64,000 nt of DNA from Pelomonas saccharophila_A (GCF_031458095.1 NZ_JAVDXU010000003.1:248001-312000); one strand, 5' to 3'. Counted from the first letter of the stretch, positions 25,087-34,492 are shown. The notes: generated from the sequence alone by a model not told the origin. Made by a program: numbers and translations.

Positions 25087-25726
25087 GCAGGCCCTTCTTC
25101 TCGATGAAGGCGACGACGTCGGCCAGCCCCTCGCGGGTCTTGAGGTTGGTCATGACCCAGGGTTTGACGGGCCGCATGCGGGCGGTGTCGCTGCGCATGA
25201 TGTCCAGGTCGGCACCCACGTGTGGCGCGAGGTCGGTCTTGTTGATGACAAAGAGATCGCTCTTGGTGATGCCGGGGCCACCCTTGCGCGGGATCTTCTC
25301 GCCGGCGGCCACGTCGATGACGTAGATGGTCAGGTCTGACAGCTCGGGGCTGAAAGTGGCCGCGAGGTTGTCACCGCCGCTTTCGACGAAGACGATGTCG
25401 GCGTCGGGGAACTTCTCCAGCATGCGGTCCACCGCCTCGAGGTTGATGGAGCAGTCCTCGCGGATGGCGGTGTGCGGGCAGCCACCGGTCTCCACGCCCA
25501 TGATGCGCTCGGGTGCCAGCGCGCCCGCCACGGTCAGCAGGCGCTGGTCTTCCTTGGTGTAGATGTCGTTGGTGACGACGACCAGGTCCCAGCGCTCGCG
25601 CATGGTCTTGCACAGCATCTCGACGAGGGTGGTCTTGCCCGAGCCCACCGGGCCGCCGACGCCGACGCGCAGCGGCGGGAGCTTCTTGGTGCGATTCGGA
25701 ATGGCGTGCAAAGGAGCTGAATTCAT
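25076..25726 (-). CDS. ureG: UreG, urease accessory GTPase
   Basis: UreG is the GTP-hydrolysing nickel metallochaperone. It has 216 aa: P-loop GVGGPVGSGKTTLVEMLCK, the nickel-binding CPH in ETGGCPHTAIREDCS, and guanine recognition NKTDLAPHVGADL. The ATG at 25726 overlaps the ureF stop (ATGA). The longer open frame upstream is ureF read in another phase. Confidence 0.96.
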   Translation of the reverse strand: MNSAPLHAIPNRTKKLPPLRVGVGGPVGSGKTTLVEMLCKTMRERWDLVVVTNDIYTKEDQRLLTVAGALAPERIMGVETGGCPHTAIREDCSINLEAVDRMLEKFPDADIVFVESGGDNLAATFSPELSDLTIYVIDVAAGEKIPRKGGPGITKSDLFVINKTDLAPHVGADLDIMRSDTARMRPVKPWVMTNLKTREGLADVVAFIEKKGLLVS

Positions 25727-26409
25727 GAGCGGAACAGTCTCGAGTACTGGGTTTCGTGGCGGGCGCCAAAGACGCCGAGCAGGGGCGCAAAGGCCATGGG
25801 TTCGGGTGCGGCCAGGGCGGTCGCCACGGCTGGCGGAATGGCTTGCACGAGGCGTGCCAGCAGGCGCTGGCCCGAGGTCTGGCCCAGGGGCACGCAGCGC
25901 ACAGCGGCCTGCATCAGGTTCTCCGCCCAGCCGAAGGCGATGGCCTGCAGGGCCGGCTCCAGCGCGGCGCCCCGCGATGCTGCGGCCGCGCCCATGACGA
26001 CGGGCCAGGTCGGCGCGGGCTTCAGGCCTTTCAGCAGCGGCAGCACGGCGGCGTCGGGAAGGAGGCTTTGCATCCACGCGAGCAGGCTGCGGCCCATCTG
26101 CTGGGCCTGCTGCAGGCTCTCGGACGTCTCGCGCGTCTGCAGCACCCAGGCATTGAGTTCGGCCAGCCGCGCGCTGTCCAGGGCCAGCGCCGACGCGTGC
26201 GCGGCCGCCGCCACCGGCAGTTCGGCGCGGGCCTGCACCAGCTCGAGCTGGTTCAGCAGCCAGTCGCCGGCGCTGGCCTCGTCATGCACGACGCCGGCAT
26301 CGACGGCGGCCTCCAGGCCTTCGGAATAGCTGAAGCCACCGACCGGCAGGGCCGGCGACGCCAGCCAGAGCAGGTGCAGCAGCGAGGCGGGAGAAGGCGG
26401 CGTGGACAT
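25723..26409 (-). CDS. ureF: UreF, urease accessory protein
   Basis: UreF (228 aa) bridges UreD and UreG in the urease activation complex. The N-terminal LLWLASPALPVGGFSYSEGLE and the C-terminal helices (LVQAIPPAVA and MAFAPLLGVFGARHETQYSR) are typical. The ATG at 26409 gives a family-like N-terminus. An ATG nine codons upstream lies in poorly conserved sequence. Confidence 0.94.
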   Translation of the reverse strand: MSTPPSPASLLHLLWLASPALPVGGFSYSEGLEAAVDAGVVHDEASAGDWLLNQLELVQARAELPVAAAAHASALALDSARLAELNAWVLQTRETSESLQQAQQMGRSLLAWMQSLLPDAAVLPLLKGLKPAPTWPVVMGAAAASRGAALEPALQAIAFGWAENLMQAAVRCVPLGQTSGQRLLARLVQAIPPAVATALAAPEPMAFAPLLGVFGARHETQYSRLFRS

Positions 26410-26451
26410 GGGGCGATTCTGGCCCCGCCAGCGCACCCCCCGCCTTCGCGA

Positions 26452-27072
26452 TCAGAAATTGAAGGCGATGCCGGCGCCCAGCGTCCGCACCGTGACGGTC
26501 TGCTTGGGACTGGTGGGACTGTCGCGCAGGGCGGCCCGCGTCAGGTCGACATTGAGGCTGGTGCTCCAGTGACGCGCGAACTGCCACGACAGCCCCAGCC
26601 CCGCGTAAGGCTGCACCGAACGCGTCGAGGTGGTGCCGGGGTTGTTGCCCGACAGGCCGACAGCCGGTTGCAGCTTCAGCTCATTGGAGGCACCGCCAAA
26701 CCGCAGCACCGCGCCAACGCTGGTCGACAACGGCAGGGTATAGGCCGCGCCGACGCCGAAGCCGGTGTATTCGGCAGAGTAGTTGCGGCCCAGGAAGCCC
26801 CAGTCGGCGTCGATGTGAGCATAGGTCACCTCGAAGGCCCAGGACGGGTCGAAGCGGTGGCCGGCGCGCACCGTCAGGTTGGAGTCCACCCGGCTGCAGG
26901 CGGTGTTGGCGGGGCAATTGAGGCTCACCTTGCCGGTGCCGAACTCCACACCGATATAGGTGGACGCGGCAAGGTTGGGCGATTGTGCAAAGCCGGCAGC
27001 GGGCAGGCCCGCGGCAAGTCCGGCGAGCAAGAGACGGATGTACTTCAAGAAGGAACTCCCTGGTTGGCTCAT
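26452..27072 (-). CDS. Outer membrane beta-barrel protein (OmpW/OmpA-like)
   Basis: This 206-aa protein has a signal peptide (about residues 1-30, ending GFAQ). Alternating hydrophobic strands follow: STYIGVEFGTGKVSLNCP, WAFEVTYAHIDADWGFLGR and TLGAGIAFNF at the end with a terminal Phe. Two Cys (about 52 and 58) may form a disulfide. It lies between ureE and ureF on the same strand. Its role is unknown, but a nickel or urea permeability role can be imagined from the context. The start is chosen at the ATG that begins the signal peptide. Confidence 0.78.
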   Translation of the reverse strand: MSQPGSSFLKYIRLLLAGLAAGLPAAGFAQSPNLAASTYIGVEFGTGKVSLNCPANTACSRVDSNLTVRAGHRFDPSWAFEVTYAHIDADWGFLGRNYSAEYTGFGVGAAYTLPLSTSVGAVLRFGGASNELKLQPAVGLSGNNPGTTSTRSVQPYAGLGLSWQFARHWSTSLNVDLTRAALRDSPTSPKQTVTVRTLGAGIAFNF

Positions 27073-27167
27073 GGCGCGCCGCAGCCCGCCCTTCCAGGGC
27101 CGGCCAGCGGCGGCGCGCGCGATGCTAACGGCACAACGAGGCGCCACCAGGAAGAAGGCATCCCTAG

Positions 27168-27197
27168 GCCGAGGTGAGGATTCCCACCCGCCTCGGC
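27168..27197. terminator. Hairpin downstream of ureE
   Basis: GCCGAGG (27168-27174) pairs with CCTCGGC (27191-27197), starting 14 bases after the ureE stop codon on the minus strand. There is no T-run, so termination is possible but weak. It may simply lower expression of the OmpW-like gene and ureFGD relative to ureE. Confidence 0.4.
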
Positions 27198-27210
27198 ACG
27201 TGAGCGGAAG

Positions 27211-27897
27211 TCAGTGCTTGTGATCGTGGCCGCAGCCGGGGCCATGCACGTGGCCTGGCTCGCCGTGAGCGGCGTGACCATGTCCGTGGTCATGGTCGTG
27301 GTTGCAGTCCGGACCGTGCACATGCACCGCCTCGTGCGCCTTGACCGGAATGGCCAGCGGCTTGCGGGCCGGTGCGGGCGCGGCGGCGTGATCGTGCGAA
27401 TGGCCGTGATCGTGGCCATGGTCGTGATGACCATGGCCCGCCCCCTCGCCATAGGCCCCGCCCTCGGGCTCGAAGGCGGCCTGGGCCTCGGTGACGATGA
27501 GATGCTGGCGGCGCAGCATGTCGGCCAGCACGGGGTCGGGCTCGAACTGCAGCAGATCGGGCTGCAGCTCCAGCGGCACATGGCGGTTGCCGAGGTGGTA
27601 GGCGGCGCGCAGCAGGTCGAATGCGCTGCCGTGCTCGGCGCAATGCCGCACCTGCAGCACCGGCTGGGCCGCAGCGATGACGCGCAGCAGGCTGCCGTCC
27701 TCGGCCACCAGCACATCGCCGCCGCGCAGCGATGTGCCACGCGGCAGCACGACGCCGATTTCGCGTCCGCTGGAATCGGTGGCCGAGAAGCGGCTTCTGC
27801 TGCGGGCGTCCCAGTCGAGTTCGAGGGTGGGGGCGCGCTTGACGAGCACGGCGGCGAGGCCGGCGCCGCGGGCGATGCGTTTGGTGGCGTGGATCAT
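27211..27897 (-). CDS. ureE: UreE, urease nickel metallochaperone with His-rich tail
   Basis: UreE has 228 aa. The first part (residues 1-75) is the peptide-binding domain and the second (75-145) the metal-binding domain (HLGNRHVPLELQPDLLQFEP). From about residue 155 the chain is an extended His/Asp/Gly nickel-binding tail in two clusters (GHGHHDHGHDHGHSHDH, and another ending GCGHDHKH). The tail is longer than in E. coli-type minimal UreE and probably stores nickel. Confidence 0.95.
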   Translation of the reverse strand: MIHATKRIARGAGLAAVLVKRAPTLELDWDARSRSRFSATDSSGREIGVVLPRGTSLRGGDVLVAEDGSLLRVIAAAQPVLQVRHCAEHGSAFDLLRAAYHLGNRHVPLELQPDLLQFEPDPVLADMLRRQHLIVTEAQAAFEPEGGAYGEGAGHGHHDHGHDHGHSHDHAAAPAPARKPLAIPVKAHEAVHVHGPDCNHDHDHGHGHAAHGEPGHVHGPGCGHDHKH

Positions 27898-27988
27898 GGG
27901 CTCAAGTATCGACGCTGGCCCGGTGGCGACAGCGCCCAGGGGTCATGACAGGCATCATGGCGGCTTTCCCGTCCTCTGCCGGTCAGCC

Positions 27989-28801
27989 ATGCAACTCGAA
28001 ACCCTCACCGTCTCCGTCCAGGACCACATCGCCACCGTCCGCCTGAATCGACCGGACAAGGCCAATGCCATGAACGCCGTGATGTGGCAGGACATCCGCC
28101 GCGCCTTCGACTGGGTAGATACCGAGGCCCACGCCAGGGTTGCAGTGCTGGAGGGCGAGGGCAAGCATTTCACCGCCGGCATCGACCTGCAGATGATGAT
28201 GGGCATCGCCCCGCAGATCCAGGATCCCTGTGACGGTCGCACCCGCGAGAGCCTGCGCCGCGTCATCCTGGACATGCAGGACACGCTGACGAGCCTGGAG
28301 CGCTGCCGCAAGCCCGTGCTCGCCGCCATCCACGGTGCCTGCGTGGGCGGCGGCATCGACCTGATCTGCTGCGCCGACATGCGCTATTGCAGCGCCGACG
28401 CCTATTTCTCCATCAAGGAGATCGACATCGGCATGGTGGCCGACGTCGGCACGCTGCAGCGCCTGCCCAAGATCGTCGGCTCCCAGGGCCTGGTGCGCGA
28501 GCTGGCCTACACGGGCCGGCGCGTGGAGGCGGCCGAGGCGCGCGAGATCGGCCTCGTCAACCGCGTGTTCGACAGCCGCGAGGCGCTGCAGGCCGGCGTG
28601 CGCGAGATCGCCGCCATGGTGGCCAGCAAATCGCCGCTGTCCATCCGCGGCACCAAGGAGATGCTGAACTACGCCCGCGACCACTCGGTGGCCGATGGCC
28701 TGAACTACATCGCGACCTGGAACTCGGCCATGCTGATGAGCGAAGACCTCAGCAAGGCCATGATGGCCGGCAAGGGCGGGGCGCCGAACTTCCGCGATTG
28801 A
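27989..28801 (+). CDS. Delta(3,5)-Delta(2,4)-dienoyl-CoA isomerase-like crotonase
   Basis: This 270-aa enoyl-CoA hydratase/isomerase-fold protein has the oxyanion-hole segments GKHFTAGIDLQMMMG and AAIHGACVGGGIDLICCAD. The segment IKEIDIGMVADVGTLQRLPK has the Glu and Asp spacing typical of dienoyl-CoA isomerases (ECH1 type), which move double bonds in unsaturated fatty acid breakdown. The ATG at 27989 is the family start. The longer upstream frame is a read-through of the ureE antisense strand. Confidence 0.88.
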   Translation: MQLETLTVSVQDHIATVRLNRPDKANAMNAVMWQDIRRAFDWVDTEAHARVAVLEGEGKHFTAGIDLQMMMGIAPQIQDPCDGRTRESLRRVILDMQDTLTSLERCRKPVLAAIHGACVGGGIDLICCADMRYCSADAYFSIKEIDIGMVADVGTLQRLPKIVGSQGLVRELAYTGRRVEAAEAREIGLVNRVFDSREALQAGVREIAAMVASKSPLSIRGTKEMLNYARDHSVADGLNYIATWNSAMLMSEDLSKAMMAGKGGAPNFRD

Positions 28802-28829
28802 GCGCAGACGCGGCCGTTGGAACGTCGCT

Positions 28830-29297
28830 CTACCTGCCGCAGCCCGGCTGCTCGGAACTCGAGTAGGAGGCCTTGAGCGCCTTGGCCAGCCCGAGTGCGG
28901 CCAGCTGGCCCTCGTTCAGGCGCAGCAGATCGGGAGCCACCGCGCTGGCCAGCGCCACCATCCTGGTTTCGACGGCGGGATCCTCGACCATGGTCAGTTC
29001 CGCGACGTAGAGCTCGCGGAAGCGCCGGCCGGCCTTTTCAACATCCGCCTTGGGCCGGCCTTCGGGCGTCGCGATGATCGCCGCCGTCTTGATGGCCTCG
29101 AGGTAGACGCTGCGGCGCAGCTCGCGGAAGGGCCGCTCCGCCTCGGCAACCCGGGCCTCGGCCTCCTTCTTCCTGACCTCGGCCTCCTTCTCGCGGGATG
29201 CGTTGAAGCTCAGCACGCTGATGACCACGCCGCAGACGATGCTCAGCACCTGGACCAGCGACGTCAGCAACTCCAGCCTTGTCTTGGGTTCCGCCAT
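28830..29297 (-). CDS. Hypothetical protein with one membrane segment and coiled coil
   Basis: This 155-aa protein has a hydrophobic segment LTSLVQVLSIVCGVVISVL (about residues 11-29), then a charged coiled coil (KEAEVRKKEAEARVAEAERP, about 37-56). A helical domain of about 95 residues follows. It is probably anchored in the inner membrane with the coiled coil in the cytoplasm. I do not recognise a family. Confidence 0.68.
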   Translation of the reverse strand: MAEPKTRLELLTSLVQVLSIVCGVVISVLSFNASREKEAEVRKKEAEARVAEAERPFRELRRSVYLEAIKTAAIIATPEGRPKADVEKAGRRFRELYVAELTMVEDPAVETRMVALASAVAPDLLRLNEGQLAALGLAKALKASYSSSEQPGCGR

Positions 29298-29403
29298 GGC
29301 GCCTGCTCACTGAAAGCCGGCGTCGCCGGAGGACCGCATTGTTGGGCGATGCAGGGCCGCGCGCCTCCCCAGACCAGAGGACGCCGGGGCGGACGGCCGC
29401 GCG

Positions 29404-30048
29404 CTACGCCGCGCGCGTGTTCACCGCCAGCTGGGCCGCAAACGCCCGCTGGTAGGCCGGCCTGGCCTCACCGCGCGCGACATAGGCGGCCAGGGGCGGG
29501 AACTCGTCGAGCAGACCCGTCGAGCGCAGGCGCAGCAGCACGTGCACCATCATCAGGTCGGCGGCGCTGAAGGCACCTTCGAGCCAATCGGCATCGCCCA
29601 GCCGTGCCGCCAGCTGCTGCAGCCGCGTGCGCACGCGCGCCTCCAGCGCGGGCAGGCGGTCGGCGTACCAGGGCTGGTCGCGCTCGAACAGGCGGGCCAT
29701 CGTCAGCTCCAGGATGGGCGGCTCCACGGTGTTGACCGCGGCAAACATCCATGCGACGGCCCGCGCGCGGGCCTCGGCGCCCTCGGGCAGCAGGCCCGGA
29801 TACCGCTGGCCGAGATGCAGCACGATGGCCCCGGTCTCGAAGAGGGCCAATTCACCATCCTCCAGGGTCGGGATCTGGCCAAAGGGATGCAGGGCGAGGT
29901 GCGCGGGCTGCTTCATGGCCTGAAAGGAGACGAGGCGAACCTCGTAGGCCTGGTTCACTTCCTCCAGCGCCCAGCGGACGCGGCTATCTCGGGCCAGCCC
30001 CTTGCCGCCGTCGGGGGAGCGTTCGAAGGCGGTGATGGTGAGGGTCAT
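29404..30048 (-). CDS. Glutathione S-transferase family protein
   Basis: This 214-aa protein has a thioredoxin-like N-terminal domain with the cis-Pro/Glu-Ser-like pair replaced by the FGQIPTLEDGELALFETGAI region, and an all-helical C-terminal domain. The order and length fit cytosolic GST. The substrate is not readable. It is divergent from gspA. Confidence 0.86.
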   Translation of the reverse strand: MTLTITAFERSPDGGKGLARDSRVRWALEEVNQAYEVRLVSFQAMKQPAHLALHPFGQIPTLEDGELALFETGAIVLHLGQRYPGLLPEGAEARARAVAWMFAAVNTVEPPILELTMARLFERDQPWYADRLPALEARVRTRLQQLAARLGDADWLEGAFSAADLMMVHVLLRLRSTGLLDEFPPLAAYVARGEARPAYQRAFAAQLAVNTRAA

Positions 30049-30141
30049 GGTGTCTGTCCTTGCAGCAGGTTGCGGTTATCGGAACGACGATCGACGCCGG
30101 CCGAAATCGACACGCGGGTGGAATCGTTATCCTGCCGCCCC

Positions 30142-31803
30142 ATGTACGCGCCCTTCTTCGGCTTGAAACAAGCGCCGTTCTCGATCGCGCCGGATCCGCA
30201 TTACCTGTTCATGAGCGAGCGCCACCGCGAGGCGCTGGCCCATCTGCTCTACGGGCTGGACGGCGGTGGCGGCTTCGTGCTGCTCACCGGCGAGATCGGG
30301 GCCGGCAAGACCACCGTCTGCCGCTGCTTCCTGGAACAGATCCCGGCGAACTGCAATGTCGCCTATATCTTCAACCCCAAGCTCACCGTCACCGAACTGC
30401 TGCAGTCGGTCTGCGACGAATTCCATGTCCAGGTGGCGCCGGGTGCCCAGACGGTCAAGGACTATGTCGACCCGCTCAACGCCTTCCTGCTGGCCCAGCA
30501 TGCGGCGGGCCGCAACAACGTGCTCATCATCGACGAGGCGCAGAACCTCTCGGCCGACGTGCTGGAGCAATTGCGCCTGCTGACCAACCTGGAGACCGCC
30601 GAGCGCAAGCTGCTGCAGGTGGTGCTGATCGGCCAGCCCGAGCTGCGCGGCATGCTGGCCCGGCCGGAGTTGGAGCAGCTGGCCCAGCGCGTCATCGCCC
30701 GCTTCCACCTGGGTGCGCTGTCCGAAGCCGAGACGGCCCAGTACATCCGCCACCGCATGAACGTGGCCGGCCTCGCCGGCGCCCTGCCCTTTGACCGCAC
30801 CGGCCTGCGCCTGATCCACCAGCTGACCCGCGGCGTGCCGCGCCGTATCAACCTGCTCTGCGACCGCGCCCTGCTGGGCGGCTATGCCAGCGGCCAGGCC
30901 CAGGTCACCGGGGCCATCGTGCGCCGGGCCGCGGCCGAAGTGTTCGATGCGCAGTTCACGCGTCCCCTGCCCCAGCGCAAGCCCGATCCGGTCGGCCTGG
31001 GCCTGGTGGTGCTGGCCGCGGCCGTCGCCGGTGCCGGGCTGACCTGGGGATGGCAGCAGTCGCAGGCGGGGCGCGGCAGCAGCGCCGCAACGGCGGCCGC
31101 GGCGGCGTCCTCCCCCGCCAGCGCCGCTTCGGCCACGGCAGCGGCCGCCAGCGCCCCTGCCCGGCCGGCCTCGGCCGCCAGTGGCGTGCCGCCGGCACCC
31201 GAGCCGCTGCGCCTGGCCGACTGGACGCCGCGCGATGGCGACGCCTGGGCCGCGCTGGCCAAGGCCTGGGGCCTGCCGCTGCAGCCCCAGGTCGACCCCT
31301 GCACCACGGCCGCACAGCGCGGCCTGCAGTGCTATCGCAGCAGCAGCGGCAGCCTGTCGCTGATCCGCCTGATCGACCGCCCGGTGCTGCTGACCCTGCA
31401 ACGCCCCGGCCAGCCGGCGGCCCTCGCCGCCCTGGTGGGGCTGGACGAGAAGCAGGCCACGCTGCTGGTGGACGGCACGCCACGCCGCGTCGCCCTGCCC
31501 GAACTGGCCACGGCCTGGCGCGGTGAGTTCACCACCTTCTGGCGGGTGCCGCCGGGCTACGCCAGCCGGGCTGACAACATCGGCCCGCTGCGCAGCTGGC
31601 TGGCCACCCAACTGGCCCAGGCGCAGGGCGGCACCGCGGCCTCCGCCGTGCCGGGCTGGCCCGAACTGAGCCGCCAGGTCCAGGCCTTCCAGGCCAGCCA
31701 GGGCCTGCAGCCGGACGGCCGCGTCGGCCCCATCACGCTGATGCAGATCAACCGGGCCACCGGTGTGGCCGAGCCGCGCCTGGACGCGCTATCGACCGAC
31801 TGA
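30142..31803 (+). CDS. gspA: GspA/ExeA-type AAA ATPase with peptidoglycan-binding domain
   Basis: This 553-aa inner membrane protein helps insert the type II secretin through peptidoglycan. The start MYAPFFGLKQAPFSIAPDPH is the family hallmark. Walker A is GEIGAGKTTVCR and Walker B is VLIIDEAQNLS. A membrane segment lies at about residue 290, followed by an Ala/Ser/Pro-rich linker. The C-terminal PG_binding_1 domain contains VQAFQASQGLQPDGRVGP. The ATG at 30142 is chosen for the conserved N-terminus. Confidence 0.93.
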   Translation: MYAPFFGLKQAPFSIAPDPHYLFMSERHREALAHLLYGLDGGGGFVLLTGEIGAGKTTVCRCFLEQIPANCNVAYIFNPKLTVTELLQSVCDEFHVQVAPGAQTVKDYVDPLNAFLLAQHAAGRNNVLIIDEAQNLSADVLEQLRLLTNLETAERKLLQVVLIGQPELRGMLARPELEQLAQRVIARFHLGALSEAETAQYIRHRMNVAGLAGALPFDRTGLRLIHQLTRGVPRRINLLCDRALLGGYASGQAQVTGAIVRRAAAEVFDAQFTRPLPQRKPDPVGLGLVVLAAAVAGAGLTWGWQQSQAGRGSSAATAAAAASSPASAASATAAAASAPARPASAASGVPPAPEPLRLADWTPRDGDAWAALAKAWGLPLQPQVDPCTTAAQRGLQCYRSSSGSLSLIRLIDRPVLLTLQRPGQPAALAALVGLDEKQATLLVDGTPRRVALPELATAWRGEFTTFWRVPPGYASRADNIGPLRSWLATQLAQAQGGTAASAVPGWPELSRQVQAFQASQGLQPDGRVGPITLMQINRATGVAEPRLDALSTD

Positions 31804-31809
31804 ACCGCC

Positions 31810-32499
31810 ATGTCCTACATCCTCGACGCCCTGCGCCGTGCCGAAGCCGACCGCGAACGCGAGCGCGGCCAGGTGCCGGGCCTGCATACCCAGCCCCTGT
31901 CCGCCAGTGAGGCCTCCGGGCCGCGCCGCTGGTTGCCCTGGGCCGGTGGCGGCCTGCTGCTGCTGGCCGGCATCGGCGCCGGCAGCTGGTGGGCAAGCGG
32001 CCAGCACGACACCGCCTCGCCAGTGCCGCAAGCAGCATCCGCTCCGCTGACCGCCGCGCCAGCGCCGATCGCCTCGGCGCCGGTGGCCGTGCCGCCGGCA
32101 GTCAGCGCGACGACGCCGCAGCCGGCGTCGTCCGGCTCGCCTTATCTGCCGCCCGCGCCGCCACCGGCCGCGGTGGTTGCCGCCCCGGCGCCCGCGCCCG
32201 TGGCGGCCGCGATGCCGGCACCGCCGCCCGCTGCAGCGCCCACCCCGGCCCCCGCGCCGGCGGCCGAAGCGCCCCTCCCGCGCCTGGCCGAGCTGCCCGA
32301 AAGCATCCGCCGCGACGTGCCCCGGCTGGTCATCAGCGGCTCGGTCTATTCGGAGGAGCCGTCCGGCCGCTTCGCCATGATCAATGGCGAGGTGCTGCGC
32401 GAGGGCGCCCAGCTGGGCCCCGACTTCGTGCTGGAGCAGATCCGCCCGCGCGAGCTGGTGCTGCGCTTCAGGGGCCAGCGCTACCGGCAGCCGGTCTGA
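31810..32499 (+). CDS. gspB: GspB/ExeB-type secretion pathway protein
   Basis: This 229-aa partner of GspA has the conserved N-terminus MSYILDALRRAEADRERERG and one membrane segment (LPWAGGGLLLLAGIGAGSWW). A long Pro/Ala-rich periplasmic linker leads to a C-terminal domain containing PRLVISGSVYSEEPSGRFAM and INGEVLREGAQLG. It is separated from gspA by 6 bases. The rest of the type II secretion genes are not in the window. Confidence 0.92.
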   Translation: MSYILDALRRAEADRERERGQVPGLHTQPLSASEASGPRRWLPWAGGGLLLLAGIGAGSWWASGQHDTASPVPQAASAPLTAAPAPIASAPVAVPPAVSATTPQPASSGSPYLPPAPPPAAVVAAPAPAPVAAAMPAPPPAAAPTPAPAPAAEAPLPRLAELPESIRRDVPRLVISGSVYSEEPSGRFAMINGEVLREGAQLGPDFVLEQIRPRELVLRFRGQRYRQPV

Positions 32500-32614
32500 G
32501 GCAAGGCTGAAAGCCGTCCGGGCGTCACGCCCCTGCCAAGGGCATCCCCGGGTATGACATCCAAGGCGGCTTCATAAGATCCTGCGCTTTCCTCACCCGG
32601 CCCTTGGGAGGCGC

Positions 32615-33082
32615 ATGCGCAGGATCCAGACCGTCATCCTGGCCGGACTCGTGTCCGGCGCCCTGGACATCCTGGCCGCGTTTGCCAGCTATGCCTCCCA
32701 GGGCGCCACCGCCGAAGGCATCCTGAAATACATCGCCAGCGGGCTGCTGGGCGCAGCGGCCATGCAGGGAGGCATGGGGACGGCAGGGCTGGGCCTGCTG
32801 TTCCACTTCCTTCTCACCACCGGCATGGCCGCGGTCTTCCTGCTGGCGGCGCTGAAGCTCCCGGCCCTCACCCTGCGTCCCTGGCTCTGGGGCGCCCTCT
32901 ACGGCGTGCTGACCTGGGTGGCCATGGTCTATATCGTCGTGCCGCTGTCCGGCGTGACGGGCTGGAAGCTGCCGCAGGGCTGGAACATCGTCAGCGGCCT
33001 GCTGTCGCACATCTTCTACGTCGGCGTCCCCATCGCCCACATCACGCAATACGGACTGCGCGGCAGGCCGCGATTTGACTGA
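32615..33082 (+). CDS. Hypothetical membrane protein, about four helices
   Basis: This 155-aa hydrophobic protein begins MRRIQTVILAGLVSGALDI. Membrane segments lie at about residues 7-25, 60-84, 86-110 and 125-148. It resembles small uncharacterised bacterial membrane proteins of the DUF1440-like kind, but I cannot fix the family. Confidence 0.72.
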   Translation: MRRIQTVILAGLVSGALDILAAFASYASQGATAEGILKYIASGLLGAAAMQGGMGTAGLGLLFHFLLTTGMAAVFLLAALKLPALTLRPWLWGALYGVLTWVAMVYIVVPLSGVTGWKLPQGWNIVSGLLSHIFYVGVPIAHITQYGLRGRPRFD

Positions 33083-33090
33083 CCCGAAAC

Positions 33091-33717
33091 ATGCTGACCA
33101 CGCCCCAGATCCTCGCCTTCCTCGCCACCGCCCTGGTGCTGACCGCCACACCCGGGCCCGACAACCTGATGGTGCTCAGCATGGGCATGTCGCGCGGCCG
33201 CCGCGCCGGCATGGCCTTCGGCCTGGGCTGCGCCCTCGGCTGCCTGAGCCACACCCTGCTGGCCGTCATCGGCATCAGCGCCCTGGTGGCGGCGTCGCCA
33301 CTGGCCTTCACGCTGCTGAAGGTGGCCGGCGGCGTCTATCTCGTCTGGATGGGCGTGCAGGCCTGGCGGCACGCGGGCGCCGTGCGGGTGAGCAGCGAAA
33401 CAGCTGAAGCCACGCCGCTGCGCCAGCTCTTCGTGAAGGGCCTGATCGCCAACGCCATCAACCCCAAGGTGGTGCTGTTCTTCCTGTCCTTCCTGCCGCA
33501 GTTCGTTGTCGCGTCGCAGGGTCAGGTGGAGTGGCAGCTGGGGCTGCTGGGCCTGCTGTTCACCGCACAGGCGGCCCTGCTGTTCGGGCTGCTCGGCTAT
33601 TTCTCTGGCGGTGTCGGCGCGTGGTTGAACCAGCGGCCGAGCGCGGGCCAATGGCTGGACCGGCTCGCCGGCACCGTGTTCATCGGCCTGGGGGTGCGGA
33701 TGATGGCGGCGCGCTGA
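33091..33717 (+). CDS. LysE/RhtB-family amino acid exporter
   Basis: This 208-aa membrane protein has the family signature ATPGPDNLMVLSMGMSRGRR in the first helix pair, GGVYLVWMGVQAWR, and KGLIANAINPKVVLFFLSF in the middle. Six helices are expected. It exports amino acids or related small molecules; the substrate is unknown. Confidence 0.92.
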   Translation: MLTTPQILAFLATALVLTATPGPDNLMVLSMGMSRGRRAGMAFGLGCALGCLSHTLLAVIGISALVAASPLAFTLLKVAGGVYLVWMGVQAWRHAGAVRVSSETAEATPLRQLFVKGLIANAINPKVVLFFLSFLPQFVVASQGQVEWQLGLLGLLFTAQAALLFGLLGYFSGGVGAWLNQRPSAGQWLDRLAGTVFIGLGVRMMAAR

Positions 33718-33736
33718 GCCTCCCGTCCAGCCCGCT

Positions 33737-34492
33737 TCAGCGCAGCTGATAGCGGCTGCCAGTCGGCACGCCGTCCCAGGGCTCCAGTTCGGCACGGCGG
33801 ACGTGGCGCACGCTGTCCGCCCCGAAAAGCAGGTTGTCGAACTGGACCTGCACCAACTCACCGTCCACGCGAACCACGAGACCCGTGCCGATGAATCCGG
33901 ACGTCGGCTCCCTCCACTTCACCCGCGTGGCCGGTTTCAGCCCGGCGCGGAAAGGCTCCAGCGCCGCCAGATAACGCTCCCGCGCTTCACGCCGCGCCAA
34001 GTCGTCGCGTCGCTGCGCTTCCGCCTCGGCCTGGCGCCGGGTCTCGGCCTGCTCACGGGCAGCCGCGAGGTCGGCCGCGGCGACGAACTGCGTCCTCAGC
34101 GTCAGCCAGGCCCAGCCGCCGTTCTTGGCGGTGTCGAGATCGAGGGGGCTGTAGCGCACCGTCACGCCCCACAAGGCCCCCTGGGGCGCCTCGCAGGTGA
34201 CGGCCGACGGCAGCTTCTGGCCATTGACCCGCGTGGTGGCGACGGCCACCACGCCCCGCTCGCGCGCGCAGACCGATGCCAGCGGCTGGAAGACCGCGCG
34301 CAGCCCCTCGTAGCCATAGTCCTCATCCGGCCGCCCCGATTCGATGGGCGCCTGCTTCTGCGGGCCTACATAGAAGCCGTAGCGCTTGCCTGCCAGCTGC
34401 TGCGCGAACTGCGGCGCTGAATCCACCACCGGCGGGGGCGGGTTGGCGCAGCCCACCGCCGCCAGCACGAGCCCATAGATGGCGCGTTTCAT
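33737..34492 (-). CDS. Hypothetical lipoprotein, 251 aa
   Basis: The chain begins with a lipoprotein signal (AIYGLVLAAVGC, lipid Cys at about 15). It has a central highly charged helical segment rich in Ala/Arg/Glu (residues 145-175), and near the end LKPATRVKWREPTSGFIGTG with VRVDGELVQVQF, which looks like a small beta-barrel or SH3-like domain. No named family is recognised. It is convergent with the LysE-type gene. Confidence 0.7.
   Translation of the reverse strand: MKRAIYGLVLAAVGCANPPPPVVDSAPQFAQQLAGKRYGFYVGPQKQAPIESGRPDEDYGYEGLRAVFQPLASVCARERGVVAVATTRVNGQKLPSAVTCEAPQGALWGVTVRYSPLDLDTAKNGGWAWLTLRTQFVAAADLAAAREQAETRRQAEAEAQRRDDLARREARERYLAALEPFRAGLKPATRVKWREPTSGFIGTGLVVRVDGELVQVQFDNLLFGADSVRHVRRAELEPWDGVPTGSRYQLR

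Noticed and set aside
27211..27450. His/Asp repeat as a tandem DNA repeat
   Set aside because: It is the coding sequence of the His-rich tail of UreE. The pattern comes from codon usage for His, Asp and Gly.
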